A DNA stretch of 64,000 nucleotides from Ga0077555 sp963761475 (GCA_963761475.1 CAVXGT010000019.1:744001-808000); one strand, 5' to 3'. Positions 9,675 to 20,995 are shown, counted from the stretch's first letter. A program made the numbers and translations. Notes: generated by a model not told the origin, from the letters alone.

Positions 9675-9708
9675 TGGTGCACGCGAGAGTCGATCGCGAC
9701 TGGGTGGG

Positions 9709-10890
9709 TCAGCGCGAGCCTGAGCTGTCCTTGTCACGCTTGGCGTTGCGCTCGGCCTTGTGCTGAACGAACATCGCTTCTGCCGCTGCGCGCCCTCTGG
9801 CCGCGTTGGCCTCGTTGTTGCGGCGCAGCCATTCGAGTGAGGCCTTTCGATTGACGTTCGAACCGTTGAAGTGGGGTGTCACATAGCGGGCAAACAGCTC
9901 ATAGGATTTCTTCGTCCCCTCCCAATCCGCCCAGTCCGCAGCGTACTGGCAGAAGCAGCCGAAGGGGCCCTGCTTGGCCTGCAAGCGCTCGATCACGGCG
10001 ATGACGTCATCGGGTGTGCCGATTATGCCGAGGTTCTGTTTGACGTACCAATCGACCGGATCCTCGCCGGCGGGCACGTTGTATCGCGTGGCATCCTGGG
10101 CCCGCTGGTAATCAAGCCAACGGGTGAAGGCGAATTCAACGTCCTCGCGCGCCTTTTGCCGTGTCTCGGCGATATACCAAGGTACAACGAGGCGGAGATT
10201 GGCGGGGTCCATCGTGCGGCCGTGCTCGGCGGCGATTTCCTGCGCGATATTCCAGTTGGTGTCGAGCGCATCGAAGCCGAGGCCGAGTGCCGCCATGCAC
10301 AGCATGGACAGGTCGTGCTTGCCGGCGAGGCGTCCGCCGGACGGTGTCACAACGCTGGCGACGGCAACTTCCGGATAGGGTTTGGTATAGGGCAGGAGTT
10401 GGACGTGGGCGTCGGTGAAGTCATACCAGTCCGTTTTCTCGGTCACCCATTCCCCGGACATGAGCCGCAGGATGACGTCCAACCCCTGGGCCATGCGATC
10501 ACGCTTCTTGAGTGAATCGATGCCCATCATCAAGGTGTCGCCCTCGAGCAGGCCGGGCCCCGCACCGAACATGACGCGGCCGCGAGTCTGATGGTCGAGC
10601 TGGATGACGCGGTTCGCGACCATCAGGGGGTTGTGATAGGGGAGCGAGACGACCCCGAGACCGAATTTCAATTGCCTGGTGCGCTCCGCCGCAGCGGCGA
10701 TGAAGAGTTCCGGCGAGCAGATCAACTCGAAGCCGCCCGAATGGTGCTCGCCAATCCAGGCCTCAGCGAAGCCCAGCTTGTCGATCAACTCCATCAACTC
10801 GAAATCACGATGGATCAGATAGGTGGGATCCTCATCGACGGGGTGATGGGGGCCGAGAAAGATCCCGTAGCGAAGGTTGACGTTGGTCAT
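9709..10890 (-). CDS. LLM-class flavin-dependent oxidoreductase (bacterial luciferase-like)
   Basis: About 393 residues; TIM-barrel, FMN/F420-type luciferase-like monooxygenase. Family marks: GEHHSGGFELICSPELFIAA near residue 50, the RQLKFGLGVVSLPYHNPL strand, RGRVMFGAGPG, and the later GTPDDVIAVIERL that places the flavin. The ATG at 10890 (start MTNVNLRYGIFLG) is taken because the family begins there, with AAGGAA upstream. The substrate is unknown; relatives oxidise aldehydes, alkanesulfonates or N-heterocycles. It lies 123 bp downstream of, and codirectional with, an amidohydrolase, so the two may act on one compound (inference). The last 40 residues are highly charged. Confidence 0.85.
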   Translation of the reverse strand: MTNVNLRYGIFLGPHHPVDEDPTYLIHRDFELMELIDKLGFAEAWIGEHHSGGFELICSPELFIAAAAERTRQLKFGLGVVSLPYHNPLMVANRVIQLDHQTRGRVMFGAGPGLLEGDTLMMGIDSLKKRDRMAQGLDVILRLMSGEWVTEKTDWYDFTDAHVQLLPYTKPYPEVAVASVVTPSGGRLAGKHDLSMLCMAALGLGFDALDTNWNIAQEIAAEHGRTMDPANLRLVVPWYIAETRQKAREDVEFAFTRWLDYQRAQDATRYNVPAGEDPVDWYVKQNLGIIGTPDDVIAVIERLQAKQGPFGCFCQYAADWADWEGTKKSYELFARYVTPHFNGSNVNRKASLEWLRRNNEANAARGRAAAEAMFVQHKAERNAKRDKDSSGSR

Positions 10891-11013
10891 CGAGCACGCG
10901 TTCCTTGCCTCAGGGGGCGGTCGTCGTTGCCGGCCGCTCTGCTGCATGGCGGCTGCGATTGCACGCGGGGCGAAGTGCCTTGCATCGCCGCGCGTGTGAG
11001 ATGGCGCGTGCAG

Positions 11014-12732
<1,719 letters not shown>

Positions 12733-13126
12733 GTCAATCCTCCTAAGCACTATCGCGCGGCTGTTTGCGCTTGCTCTCTTGACGAACCGGGACTGCTGCC
12801 TGGTCGTTTGTCGCCATGGCGAACGATATTTCCTCTTCGACCCGCATTTTGCGTCTGGCGGGCCTCAGGCAATTTGGTCGGGACTTCGTTGCGTATCGGT
12901 ACATGCCCCGGTGTGTCGGGACTGCAGTATGGATCGCTCAATCGTGCATGATGTCCGGACACCTAAGCAAGCGCGATCGATCAGGTGTGCTCACCCCTGT
13001 CGGGGCCGGGGCTGCGAAGCGGGGGTGCTATCGCGGCAATCTGGTGGATGGCACGCTGCCTCCTGAGCTCCGAATTCTTCACCATGTAATTTCGAGGTGC
13101 GGCTGCAATCCACGTCTGCATCCGGT

Positions 13127-13143
13127 TGACCTAATGTAGGTCA
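13127..13143. promoter_or_regulatory. Operator-like palindrome upstream of the ABC operon
   Basis: TGACCTAATGTAGGTCA: perfect 7-bp arms (TGACCTA / TAGGTCA) around a 3-nt centre, 131 bp before the start codon of the substrate-binding protein gene. The geometry fits a dimeric repressor or activator site. The cognate regulator is not identified. Confidence 0.5.
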
Positions 13144-13146
13144 CTC

Positions 13147-13164
13147 TTGGCACGGAATTTGAGC
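13147..13164 (+). promoter_or_regulatory. Possible sigma-54-like promoter element
   Basis: TTGGCACGGAATTTGAGC resembles the -24/-12 consensus (TGGCACG-N4-TTGCW). The GG is perfect, but the position expected to hold GC reads GA, and the next GC is two bases late. It lies directly after the palindrome. A weak call because the -12 GC is normally essential. Confidence 0.3.
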
Positions 13165-13273
13165 TTTCTACAGGCTGGCCTTTCCCTTAGTCTCGCCGTC
13201 AACGGGAAGGCCCAATTTCGGCCTGGATTCAACCGGGCCCCGGCCATTCCGAAAAAAAAGGGAGACTTTATCC

Positions 13274-14860
13274 ATGCGTAACAGACTTTACGCCCTGGCG
13301 TCCGCTGTCCTTCTTGTCGGTGGCGGCCTATTGGCGCCGGCGACCGCGACTGCCAAGGATCTCACGATTGCGCTTGCCTCGGAGCCATCATCGGTCGATC
13401 CGCACTACCACAACCTCGGACCCAACAACGCCATCCTGACGCACATCTTCGAGCGGCTGCTCGATTTCGATGCTGAGCAGAAGCTGGTACCGCGACTTGC
13501 GACGTCCTGGAAGGTGATCAACCCGACGACCTGGGAATTCAAGCTGCGACCCGGTGTGAAGTGGCACGACGGCTCGCCCTTCACTGCCGACGACGTCGTG
13601 TTCACGTTCGAGCGCGCGCCGACGGTGCCCAACAGCCCCTCCGGGTTCGGGCTCTACACAAAGGGCAAGACAGTCAAGAAGGTGGATGATCTCACGGTCC
13701 ACATCACGACGGAGACGCCCTATCCGCTGATGCCCAATGACGTTGCGACGGTGCTAATCATCTCCAAGAAAGTCGCCGGCAGCGCCAGCACGGCCGATTT
13801 CAATTCCGGCAAGGCTGCAGTCGGCACCGGGCCCTACACGTTCACCGAATACGTCCCCGGCGATCGCTTCGTGTTTTCGCGCAACGATGCCTACTGGGGG
13901 CCGAAGGAGAAGTGGGACAGGGTCGTCCTGAAGCCGATCAAGTCGGGGCCGTCACGCGTGGCGGCGCTGCTGGCGGGCGATGTGGATGTCATCGAACAGG
14001 TGCCGACCGTGGACATCGACAAGCTCAAGAAGGATGACCGGGTGACGCTGACGAGCGGCATTTCAAACCGTGTCATCTATCTGCACATGGACCACTTTCG
14101 CGACGATTCCCCGTTCGTGAAGGGTGCCAACGGCGAAAAGATCAAGAACCCGCTGAAGGACGTCCGTGTTCGCCGCGCGATCTCCAAAGCCATCAACCGC
14201 AAGGCCATCGTCGACCGTGTGATGGAGGGCGTTGCCATTCCTGCAGGTCAGTTGCTGCCGTCGACCTTCTTCGGCGTCTCGAAGAACCTCAAGCCCGAGC
14301 CGTTCGATCCCGCCGGGGCCAAGAAGCTGCTGACGGAAGCCGGCTTCAAGGATGGGTTTCAGCTGACCTTGCATGGTCCGAACGACCGTTACATCAACGA
14401 CACCAAGATCGCCGAGGCGATCGGCCAGATGCTGACGCGGGCGGGGATCAAGACGTCGGTCGAGACGATGACGCGTGCCGTCTACTTCAAGCGTGCCTCG
14501 GCGGGCGGTCCGGACAAGACGCCGGAGTTCAGTTTCATTCTGGTCGGTTGGGGCTCGGGGACGGGCGAAGCGTCTTCGGCGTTGAAAGCGCTGCTTGCGA
14601 CCTACGACAAGTCGAAAGGGTTGGGGGCGGCCAATCGCGGGCGCTACTCAAACCCCGAGGTCGACAAGTTGATCGAGGCGGCACTGGCCGAGGTCGACGA
14701 TCCCAAGCGGGCCGCGCTTCTGGGCAAGGCGACCGATGTCGCCATTGGCGATCTCGGCATCATTCCTCTGCACTACCAGGTCAACACCTGGGGAGCGCGA
14801 AAGGGCATGAGCTTCACGCCCCGGACCGACGAGCGCACGTTCGCCATGGAGGTGAAGTGA
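13274..14860 (+). CDS. Peptide/nickel-type ABC transporter substrate-binding protein (SBP_bac_5)
   Basis: 528-residue periplasmic binding protein of the OppA/DppA class. Signal peptide: MRNRLYALASAVLLVGGGLLAPATATA, cleaved before KDLTIALASEPSSVDPHYHN, the typical mature start. Family marks: LVPRLATSWKVINPTTWEFKLRPGVKWHDGSPFTADDVVFTF and AVGTGPYTFTEYVPGDRF. GGGAGA lies about 9 nt before the ATG. It is the first gene of a five-gene operon with two permeases and two ATPases. The ligand may be a di- or oligopeptide, but relatives also bind nickel, sugars, opines and other amines, so specificity is open. An upstream palindrome may control expression. Confidence 0.9.
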   Translation: MRNRLYALASAVLLVGGGLLAPATATAKDLTIALASEPSSVDPHYHNLGPNNAILTHIFERLLDFDAEQKLVPRLATSWKVINPTTWEFKLRPGVKWHDGSPFTADDVVFTFERAPTVPNSPSGFGLYTKGKTVKKVDDLTVHITTETPYPLMPNDVATVLIISKKVAGSASTADFNSGKAAVGTGPYTFTEYVPGDRFVFSRNDAYWGPKEKWDRVVLKPIKSGPSRVAALLAGDVDVIEQVPTVDIDKLKKDDRVTLTSGISNRVIYLHMDHFRDDSPFVKGANGEKIKNPLKDVRVRRAISKAINRKAIVDRVMEGVAIPAGQLLPSTFFGVSKNLKPEPFDPAGAKKLLTEAGFKDGFQLTLHGPNDRYINDTKIAEAIGQMLTRAGIKTSVETMTRAVYFKRASAGGPDKTPEFSFILVGWGSGTGEASSALKALLATYDKSKGLGAANRGRYSNPEVDKLIEAALAEVDDPKRAALLGKATDVAIGDLGIIPLHYQVNTWGARKGMSFTPRTDERTFAMEVK

Positions 14861-14933
14861 GACCTGCGGCCGGGACATCCATCTTCTGGATGAGCCCGGC
14901 GGCGGTCGCGGAGCAACAGGCCCAGGCGACGAT

Positions 14934-15908
14934 ATGACGGCGTTCATCATCAGACGGCTTATGCAGAGTGCGGTGGTCGTCGCGATAATGTCGGTGATCG
15001 TGTTCTTCGGGGTCAATGTTGTCGGCGACCCGGTGGACATGCTGATCAATCCAGAGGCCGATCAAGCCGAGATCGAGCGCTCGATCCGGGCGCTGGGTCT
15101 CGACCGGCCAATCTGGGTGCAATACGGCTATTTCCTGAAGGGGGCTGCAACCGGCAACTTCGGCGTGTCGTTCGTCTTCGGCGAGCCCGCGCTGAAGCTG
15201 ATCCTGCAACGTATGCCGGCGACGATGGAGCTAGCGCTGGTCGCGCTGGCGCTCACCATCGTGCTCGGCATTCCGCTCGGGCTGATTGCGGGGCTCTATC
15301 CCAACAGTATCGTGTCGAAAGGGATCATGGCTGGCTCCATCCTGGGCTTCAGCCTGCCGACGTTCTGGGTCGGTCTGCTGTTGATGATGGTGTTCGCGGT
15401 GATCCTCGGCTGGGTGCCGACAACTGGGCGAGGGGAACTTGGAACCTTCCTCGGTATTCAATCGAGCCTGTTCACGCTCGATGGGCTGAGCCATTTGATC
15501 CTGCCGGCCGTCAATCTGGCGCTGCTCAATGTGTCACTGGTGATCCGGCTGACGCGGGCCGGTACGCGTGAGGCGATGCTGCAGGACTATATCAAGTTCG
15601 CGAGGGCCAAGGGATTGAGCTCGCGCAGGGTGATCCTGGTGCATCTGCTCAAGAACATCCTGATCCCTGTCGTCACCGTGCTGGGCCTCGAGTTCGGCGG
15701 ATTGGTGGCGTTCTCGGTTGTGACCGAGACAATCTTCGCCTGGCCGGGCATGGGTAAGCTGCTGATCGACAGCATTCTCACTCTCGATCGGCCGGTCATC
15801 GTCGCCTACCTGATCATGATCGTGCTGTTGTTCGTGGTGATCAATCTGGTCGTCGACATCATCTATTCGATCCTCGATCCGAGGGTCAGACTGGCAGCGA
15901 AAACCTGA
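14934..15908 (+). CDS. ABC transporter permease (DppB/OppB type)
   Basis: 324 residues with about six membrane helices. Starts with the typical MTAFIIRRLMQSAVVVAIMSVIVFF anchor helix, carries the periplasmic loop YFLKGAATGNFGVSF, and ends with the EAA-type cytoplasmic loop (YIKFARAKGLSSRRVILVH) that couples to the ATPase. The next gene starts inside its stop codon (TGATG). It forms the inner-membrane channel of the peptide-type importer with the following permease. Confidence 0.92.
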   Translation: MTAFIIRRLMQSAVVVAIMSVIVFFGVNVVGDPVDMLINPEADQAEIERSIRALGLDRPIWVQYGYFLKGAATGNFGVSFVFGEPALKLILQRMPATMELALVALALTIVLGIPLGLIAGLYPNSIVSKGIMAGSILGFSLPTFWVGLLLMMVFAVILGWVPTTGRGELGTFLGIQSSLFTLDGLSHLILPAVNLALLNVSLVIRLTRAGTREAMLQDYIKFARAKGLSSRRVILVHLLKNILIPVVTVLGLEFGGLVAFSVVTETIFAWPGMGKLLIDSILTLDRPVIVAYLIMIVLLFVVINLVVDIIYSILDPRVRLAAKT

Positions 15909-16852
15909 TGGCAAGCGTCAGCGACAGCCCGGGTGGGATGACGAAGCCTGGCACGGCGGCCGGGGACGAAACGGTACCGGTCCGGACACCGTGGGGGGCG
16001 TTCGCGTCCGACTTCGCCGAGAGCCGTATTGCGCTGGCGGCGCTGGGGTTGCTGGTGGCGATCATGCTGCTGGCGCTGGCGGCTCCCTTCATCGCGCCGC
16101 AAAACCCCTATGATCTGGGGCAAGTCGACGTGCTCGACAGCCGGCAGGTGCCGGGTGCGGAGAGCATGAGCGGCTACACGTTCTGGCTCGGATCGGATGG
16201 AGCGGGCCGGGACCTGCTGAGCGCCATACTCTACGGGCTGAGGATCTCGCTCGCGGTGGGCGTCACCTCGGGCTTCATCGCCATGATCATCGGCGCGGGC
16301 GTCGGCTTGTTCGCCGCGTATGCAGGTGGGCGGACCGAGACGCTGATCATGCGCATCGTCGACATGCAACTGTCCTTTCCAGCGGTGCTGATCGCGTTGA
16401 TGCTGGTTGCGATTTTCGGCAAGGGTATCGACAAGATCATGCTGGCGCTGATCGTGGTGCAGTGGGCCTATTATGCGCGCACGGTGCGCGGCACGGCCCT
16501 GGTCGAGCGGCAAAAGGAATATGTGGAGGCGGCGCGGTGCCTGGGCCTCAGCCACGCGCGGGTCATGTTCGGGCACATCATGCCGAACTGTTTCGCGCCG
16601 CTGATCGTGGTCGGCACCGTGCAGACCGCTCATGCCATCGCGCTCGAGGCGACGCTGTCGTTCCTCGGTGTCGGCCTGCCGCAGACCGAGCCCTCGCTCG
16701 GCGTGCTGATCGCAAACGGTTTTGAGTACATGCTGTCGGGTAAATACTGGATCAGCTTCTTTCCTGGGATTGCGCTGCTGGTGACGATCGTGTCGATCAA
16801 TCTCGTCGGCGACCAGCTTCGCGACGTGCTCAACCCGAGGCTCAGGCGATGA
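15908..16852 (+). CDS. ABC transporter permease (DppC/OppC type)
   Basis: 314 residues. The hydrophilic N-terminus is followed by a first helix (LAALGLLVAIMLLALAAPFI), the DppC-type loop ending WLGSDGAGRDLLSAILYG, and the EAA loop (YVEAARCLGLSHARVMFGHI). About six helices. Its ATG overlaps the previous stop by one base and its own stop overlaps the next gene by 4 nt (ATGA), so the operon is translationally coupled. Partner of the preceding permease. Confidence 0.92.
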   Translation: MASVSDSPGGMTKPGTAAGDETVPVRTPWGAFASDFAESRIALAALGLLVAIMLLALAAPFIAPQNPYDLGQVDVLDSRQVPGAESMSGYTFWLGSDGAGRDLLSAILYGLRISLAVGVTSGFIAMIIGAGVGLFAAYAGGRTETLIMRIVDMQLSFPAVLIALMLVAIFGKGIDKIMLALIVVQWAYYARTVRGTALVERQKEYVEAARCLGLSHARVMFGHIMPNCFAPLIVVGTVQTAHAIALEATLSFLGVGLPQTEPSLGVLIANGFEYMLSGKYWISFFPGIALLVTIVSINLVGDQLRDVLNPRLRR

Positions 16853-17874
16853 CGGGACAGGAGGAGGCGCGACAGGGGGGGGCGGAGCCGGTGGAGACAG
16901 GGCCGACGCTCGTCGTCGAGGACCTGCGAACGCATTTCTTCACGAAGGCGGGCGTGGTCAAGGCGGTGGACGGGATCAGCTTCGAGGTTCGGGCGGGCGA
17001 AGTGATGGGGCTCGTCGGCGAATCTGGCTCAGGCAAATCGATTACAGGGTTCTCCGTCATCGGCCTGATCGACCCACCCGGCCGGATCGTCTCCGGTGCC
17101 GTCCGCTTCAAGGGCAACGACCTGCTGGCGATGCCTGAAGAGCAGCGCCGGAAACTCCGGGGCGACCGGATCGCGATGATTTTCCAGGACCCGATGATGA
17201 CCCTCAATCCGGTGTTGCGGGTCGACACGCAGATGGTCGAGACGATCCAGGCACACCGGAATGTCTCCAAGGCGGATGCGCTGGAGCTGTCGCGTCAGGC
17301 CCTGGATCAAGTGGGTATTCCGGCGCCGGAGCGCCGCCTCAAAGCCTACCCTCACGAACTCTCGGGCGGCATGCGCCAACGGGTGGCGATCGCTATTGCG
17401 TTTCTCAACAAGCCCGATCTCATCATCGCGGACGAGCCTACGACGGCGCTCGACGTCACCATCCAGGCGCAAATCCTGTTCGAGGCGCAGGAGCTGTGCC
17501 GGCGAACCGGAACAGCCATGATCTGGATCACCCACGATCTCGCCGTCGTCGCAGCACTGGCCGACCGCATTGCTGTCATGTACGCCGGCCGTATCGTTGA
17601 GAGTGGATCGACCGACGAGATCATCGATCGGCCGCTGCATCCCTATACGCTCGGCCTCATCGGTTCGGTGCCGAGCCATAACCAGCGGGGCCAGCGTCTC
17701 AGGCAAATCCGCGGCATGACGCCCTCCCTCATCGGATTGGGAGCCGGTTGTGCGTTCAGGGACCGGTGCGACTATGCGACGGGGGCGTGCGAGGTGACGC
17801 CGGAGGTTACTGAACCCGCCCAAGGCCGGTCGTGTCGATGCCACCATCCGCTGCTGGCGGAGGCTGTCACATGA
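16849..17874 (+). CDS. ABC transporter ATP-binding protein (DppD/OppD type)
   Basis: 341 residues. Walker A GESGSGKSI near residue 60, Q-loop FQDPMMTLNP, signature LSGGMRQR, Walker B and D-loop IIADEPTTALDVT, H-loop ITHDLAVVA. The C-terminal oligopeptide-transporter extension contains CAFRDRCDYATGAC, the Cys-rich stretch that in this subfamily can bind an iron-sulfur cluster. Hydrolyses ATP to drive the two permeases. ATGA overlaps at both ends. Confidence 0.92.
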   Translation: MTGQEEARQGGAEPVETGPTLVVEDLRTHFFTKAGVVKAVDGISFEVRAGEVMGLVGESGSGKSITGFSVIGLIDPPGRIVSGAVRFKGNDLLAMPEEQRRKLRGDRIAMIFQDPMMTLNPVLRVDTQMVETIQAHRNVSKADALELSRQALDQVGIPAPERRLKAYPHELSGGMRQRVAIAIAFLNKPDLIIADEPTTALDVTIQAQILFEAQELCRRTGTAMIWITHDLAVVAALADRIAVMYAGRIVESGSTDEIIDRPLHPYTLGLIGSVPSHNQRGQRLRQIRGMTPSLIGLGAGCAFRDRCDYATGACEVTPEVTEPAQGRSCRCHHPLLAEAVT

Positions 17875-18866
17875 CACCGCCGCTCATCGAGGTCAGGGAT
17901 CTCAGCCGACGTTTCGAGAAGAAGCTCGACGCCGCGGGGCGCATCGCCGTGCGCTTGGGTGCCGATCTGCGGGACGAGACGGTGCACGCCGTCGACAAGG
18001 TCAATCTGGCGATCCATCCGGGCGAAGTGGTCGGCCTCGTCGGGGAATCGGGTTGCGGGAAGTCGACGCTGGGGCGGATGATCGCCGGCATACTCGAGCC
18101 AAGCGAAGGCGCCGTGCTCTTCAAGGGCACCGACCGGCTGTCCCTCCAAGGGGCAGAGGCGCAGGCGGCCCGGCTTGCCGTGCAGATGATCTTCCAGGAC
18201 CCGTTCGCCTCGCTCAATCCCCGCATGCGGGTCGAGGCCATCGTAGGGGAAGCGCCGGTTGTGCAAGGCGTCGTCAAGCGGGGGGAGATGTCGACTTATG
18301 TCGATGAAACGCTGCTGCGCGTCGGGCTCGATCCTGCTCTCAAGCGACGCTATCCGCATCAGTTCTCAGGTGGGCAGCGCAGCCGCATCGGAATCGCTCG
18401 GGCACTGGCGGTGCGGCCTGAGTTCCTGGTCTGCGACGAGGCTGTGGCTGCCCTCGACGTCTCGATCCAGGCACAGGTCATCAACCTGTTCATGGATCTG
18501 CGGCGCGATCTTGACCTAACCTATCTATTCATCAGTCACGATCTCGGCGTCGTGCAGCACATCTCGGACCGGGTGGTGATCATGTATCTCGGCAGGATTG
18601 TCGAGATGGCGCCGACGGAAGACCTGTTTGCGGGGGCCAATCATCCTTACGCACGGGCGCTGCTGGCCGAGGTTCCCCGGCTCGATCAGAGAAAGCGCAC
18701 TTTCGTGCCTGTGAAGGGCGAGATCCCATCGCCTATCGATCCTCCGCCGGGCTGTCATTTTCATCCGCGCTGTCCGCATGCGACCGCGCGTTGCAGCGTC
18801 GAAGCGCCGGTTCTGAAGGAGATTGCGCCTGGTCGCTGGTCGGCTTGTCACCTCAACGACGGCTAG
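17871..18866 (+). CDS. ABC transporter ATP-binding protein (DppF/OppF type)
   Basis: 331 residues. ATG at 17871 overlaps the previous stop (ATGA). Walker A GESGCGKSTLGR, Q-loop FQDPFASLNP, signature FSGGQRSRIGIARALA, Walker B CDEAVAALDVS (Ala replaces the usual Pro after the catalytic Glu, a common variant), H-loop SHDLGVVQ. The C-terminal segment PPPGCHFHPRCPHATARC is the OppF-type Cys motif. Second ATPase of the heterodimeric pair; last gene of the operon. Confidence 0.92.
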   Translation: MTPPLIEVRDLSRRFEKKLDAAGRIAVRLGADLRDETVHAVDKVNLAIHPGEVVGLVGESGCGKSTLGRMIAGILEPSEGAVLFKGTDRLSLQGAEAQAARLAVQMIFQDPFASLNPRMRVEAIVGEAPVVQGVVKRGEMSTYVDETLLRVGLDPALKRRYPHQFSGGQRSRIGIARALAVRPEFLVCDEAVAALDVSIQAQVINLFMDLRRDLDLTYLFISHDLGVVQHISDRVVIMYLGRIVEMAPTEDLFAGANHPYARALLAEVPRLDQRKRTFVPVKGEIPSPIDPPPGCHFHPRCPHATARCSVEAPVLKEIAPGRWSACHLNDG

Positions 18867-19195
18867 GTGTGCCGGTTCGGGATATTTAGTGACTGGACGT
18901 GGCAGCGAAGCGATAGGCCCCTGCCACCGCTGGGCTCGCCGCTCTGGGAGTTGTTGTTCTGCGGCGGGGGACAGGCGGCCGGGTCGGCGCTTCTTGTCTG
19001 TGAAAGGGGTTCGGATCCTCGTTTGACGCAGGACTGCGGGTGTCTCGGGTGATCAGGCTTGTGCCTCGGTGCCGGTCGGAAGGACCGCCGAGGCGTAATG
19101 TCCGGACAAACGCCTGTATGCTTGAACACGCTTCTGCTAGCGTGGCAGCAGATGAGCAAGTGGTGCGAATTGTTCGTGCCAACGGGAGGCCGGGG
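18867..19195. other. Intergenic region before the flavin monooxygenase
   Basis: 329 bp with no gene that can be supported. The frame of the following gene stays open back to 19040, but this upstream part lacks a ribosome-binding site and conserved sequence. No repeat or clear terminator is seen. Confidence 0.4.
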
Positions 19196-20995
19196 ATGAA
19201 CGACGTCGATCAATCGCTGCAGCAGCAACAGCCGGTAGATCATGGCCGGCAGATGGCACTTCGCTGGCTTGGCGCGTTCGAGAGCGCGCTCGCGAGCCAG
19301 GATGCGACCAGGATCGCTGCCTTGTTCCACGAGGACAGTCATTGGCGGGATGTGTTGGCCTTCACGTGGCATCTGACGCCTGTGGAGGGGCGTGAGACTA
19401 TCGCCTCGCGATTCGTGGCCGAGCAGGGGCGTACGGAGGCGCACGGTTTTCATTTGCCGGATGGGCGCAAGCCGCCGCGGAAGGTTCGCCGGGTCGGGGT
19501 CGATTGTATCGAGGCGATCTTCGAGTTTTCGACAGCCGAAGGGCGTGGGGCAGGGATCATTCGCCTGTCGCCAACGGAAGACGGTGAGGTTGCCAAGGCG
19601 TGGCTGATTTCGACGACGCTCGAGGAATTGAATGGGCATCCCGAGCAGATCGGCGCCAACCGGCCGACGGGCGCGGCGTATTCGCGCAATTTCGGCGGCG
19701 ACAATTGGGCCGACATGCGCCGGAAAGCGCAAGCCTACGAAGACCGCGACCCGGCCGTGATCGTCGTCGGCGGCGCGCAGGCGGGACTTTCGATTGCCGC
19801 CCGCCTCAACCAACTCGGCGTCGATACGCTCGTCGTGGAGAAGTGGCCGCGCATCGGCGATAGTTGGCGCAAGCGCTACCATTCGCTCGCCCTGCACAAC
19901 TCCACGCACCTCAATCACCTGCCCTACATGGAGTTTCCGCCGACGTTTCCGACCTACATTCCGAAGGACATGCTCGGGAACTGGTTCGAGTTCTATGCCG
20001 ACACGATGGCGATCAACTGCTGGACGGACACCGAGTTCGTCGGAGGGGGCTGGGACGACGAGGCGAAATGCTGGTCGGCACGGCTGCGGCGGTCCGATGG
20101 TAGCGAGCGGGTGATGCGTCCTCGCCATCTTGTTTTTGCGAACGGTGTCAGCAGCTACCCCTTCATTCCCGACATTCCCGGCCTCGACGATTTCGGAGGT
20201 GAGGTCGTTCATTCGGAAGGCTTCACGAGCGGGGCAGCCTGGAAAGGCAAGAATGCCCTCATCATCGGCACCGGCAGCAGCGCCAACGACATCGCGCTTG
20301 ACCTTCACAGTCATGGGGTCAACACGACGCTCGTCCAGCGTGGCTCGACGACTGTGGTGTCGATCACGCCGAGTGCGCGCCTCAACGAGGCGGTCTGGGA
20401 CGAGGGGCCACCCCTGGAGGACTGCGATCTGATCGTGTCCTCGGCGACGCCTTCGCTGATCGTCAAGACATACAAGATGGTCGCGCAGCGCATGTTGGAG
20501 CTGGACAAGGATTTGATCGAAGGGCTGCAGAAAATCGGCTTCAAGCACGATATGGGCGAGGACGGAGCCGGTCACCAGATGAAATACTTCCGACGCGGCG
20601 GCGGCTATAATCTCGACGCCGGCAGTTCGGCTCTGATGATCAAGGGGGAGATCGGGCTGCTGCAATATGATCGTATCGATCGCTTTGTCGCTGAAGGCGC
20701 GCGGCTGAAGGACGGTACGGTGGTGCCCGTGGACGTGCTGGTGCTGGCGACCGGTTATTTTCCGCAAGCCGAGCTGGTGCGGCGGGCGCTTGGCGAGGAG
20801 ATGGCGGAGCGGATCGGGCCGGTGTGGGGCATCGGCGAAGATGGCGAGCTTAACAACATGTTCAAGCGCACGCCGCAGCAGGGTCTCTGGTTCATTGCCG
20901 GTGGGTTGGCGCAATGCCGCATCAACTCGAAATATCTCGCGCTGCAGATCAAGGCCATGGAACTCGGCAAGCTCGGTCCGCTCCAGGCGGGTTAA
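19196..20995 (+). CDS. Flavin-containing monooxygenase with N-terminal NTF2/SnoaL-like domain
   Basis: About 599 residues. The first 150 residues form an NTF2-like alpha+beta domain (RWLGAFESALASQDATRIAA, then the strands around HWRDVLAFTWHLTPVEG). The rest is a group-B flavoprotein monooxygenase: FAD motif IVVGGAQAGLSIAARL near residue 185 (GG-A-x-A-G instead of the classic GxGxxG), and NADPH site LIIGTGSSANDIALDL near 360. ATG at 19196 follows GGGAGG by 6 nt. It should use NADPH and O2 to oxygenate a heteroatom or ketone; the substrate is unknown. The N-terminal domain may bind substrate or mediate dimerisation (inference). Monocistronic; low-GC remnant DNA lies downstream. Confidence 0.88.
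   Translation: MNDVDQSLQQQQPVDHGRQMALRWLGAFESALASQDATRIAALFHEDSHWRDVLAFTWHLTPVEGRETIASRFVAEQGRTEAHGFHLPDGRKPPRKVRRVGVDCIEAIFEFSTAEGRGAGIIRLSPTEDGEVAKAWLISTTLEELNGHPEQIGANRPTGAAYSRNFGGDNWADMRRKAQAYEDRDPAVIVVGGAQAGLSIAARLNQLGVDTLVVEKWPRIGDSWRKRYHSLALHNSTHLNHLPYMEFPPTFPTYIPKDMLGNWFEFYADTMAINCWTDTEFVGGGWDDEAKCWSARLRRSDGSERVMRPRHLVFANGVSSYPFIPDIPGLDDFGGEVVHSEGFTSGAAWKGKNALIIGTGSSANDIALDLHSHGVNTTLVQRGSTTVVSITPSARLNEAVWDEGPPLEDCDLIVSSATPSLIVKTYKMVAQRMLELDKDLIEGLQKIGFKHDMGEDGAGHQMKYFRRGGGYNLDAGSSALMIKGEIGLLQYDRIDRFVAEGARLKDGTVVPVDVLVLATGYFPQAELVRRALGEEMAERIGPVWGIGEDGELNNMFKRTPQQGLWFIAGGLAQCRINSKYLALQIKAMELGKLGPLQAG

Larger units (their letters stand above)
12733..13273. other. 541-bp intergenic region upstream of the peptide-type ABC operon
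   Basis: Separates the divergent amidohydrolase and ABC operons. A 107-codon frame at 12816-13139 has no ribosome-binding site or recognisable domain and is not called. The right part holds a perfect 17-bp palindrome and a sigma-54-like motif, described separately. Nothing else is recognised. Confidence 0.5.

Noticed and set aside
12816..13139. 107-codon plus-strand frame before the ABC operon
   Set aside because: No ribosome-binding site, no recognisable domain and odd composition.
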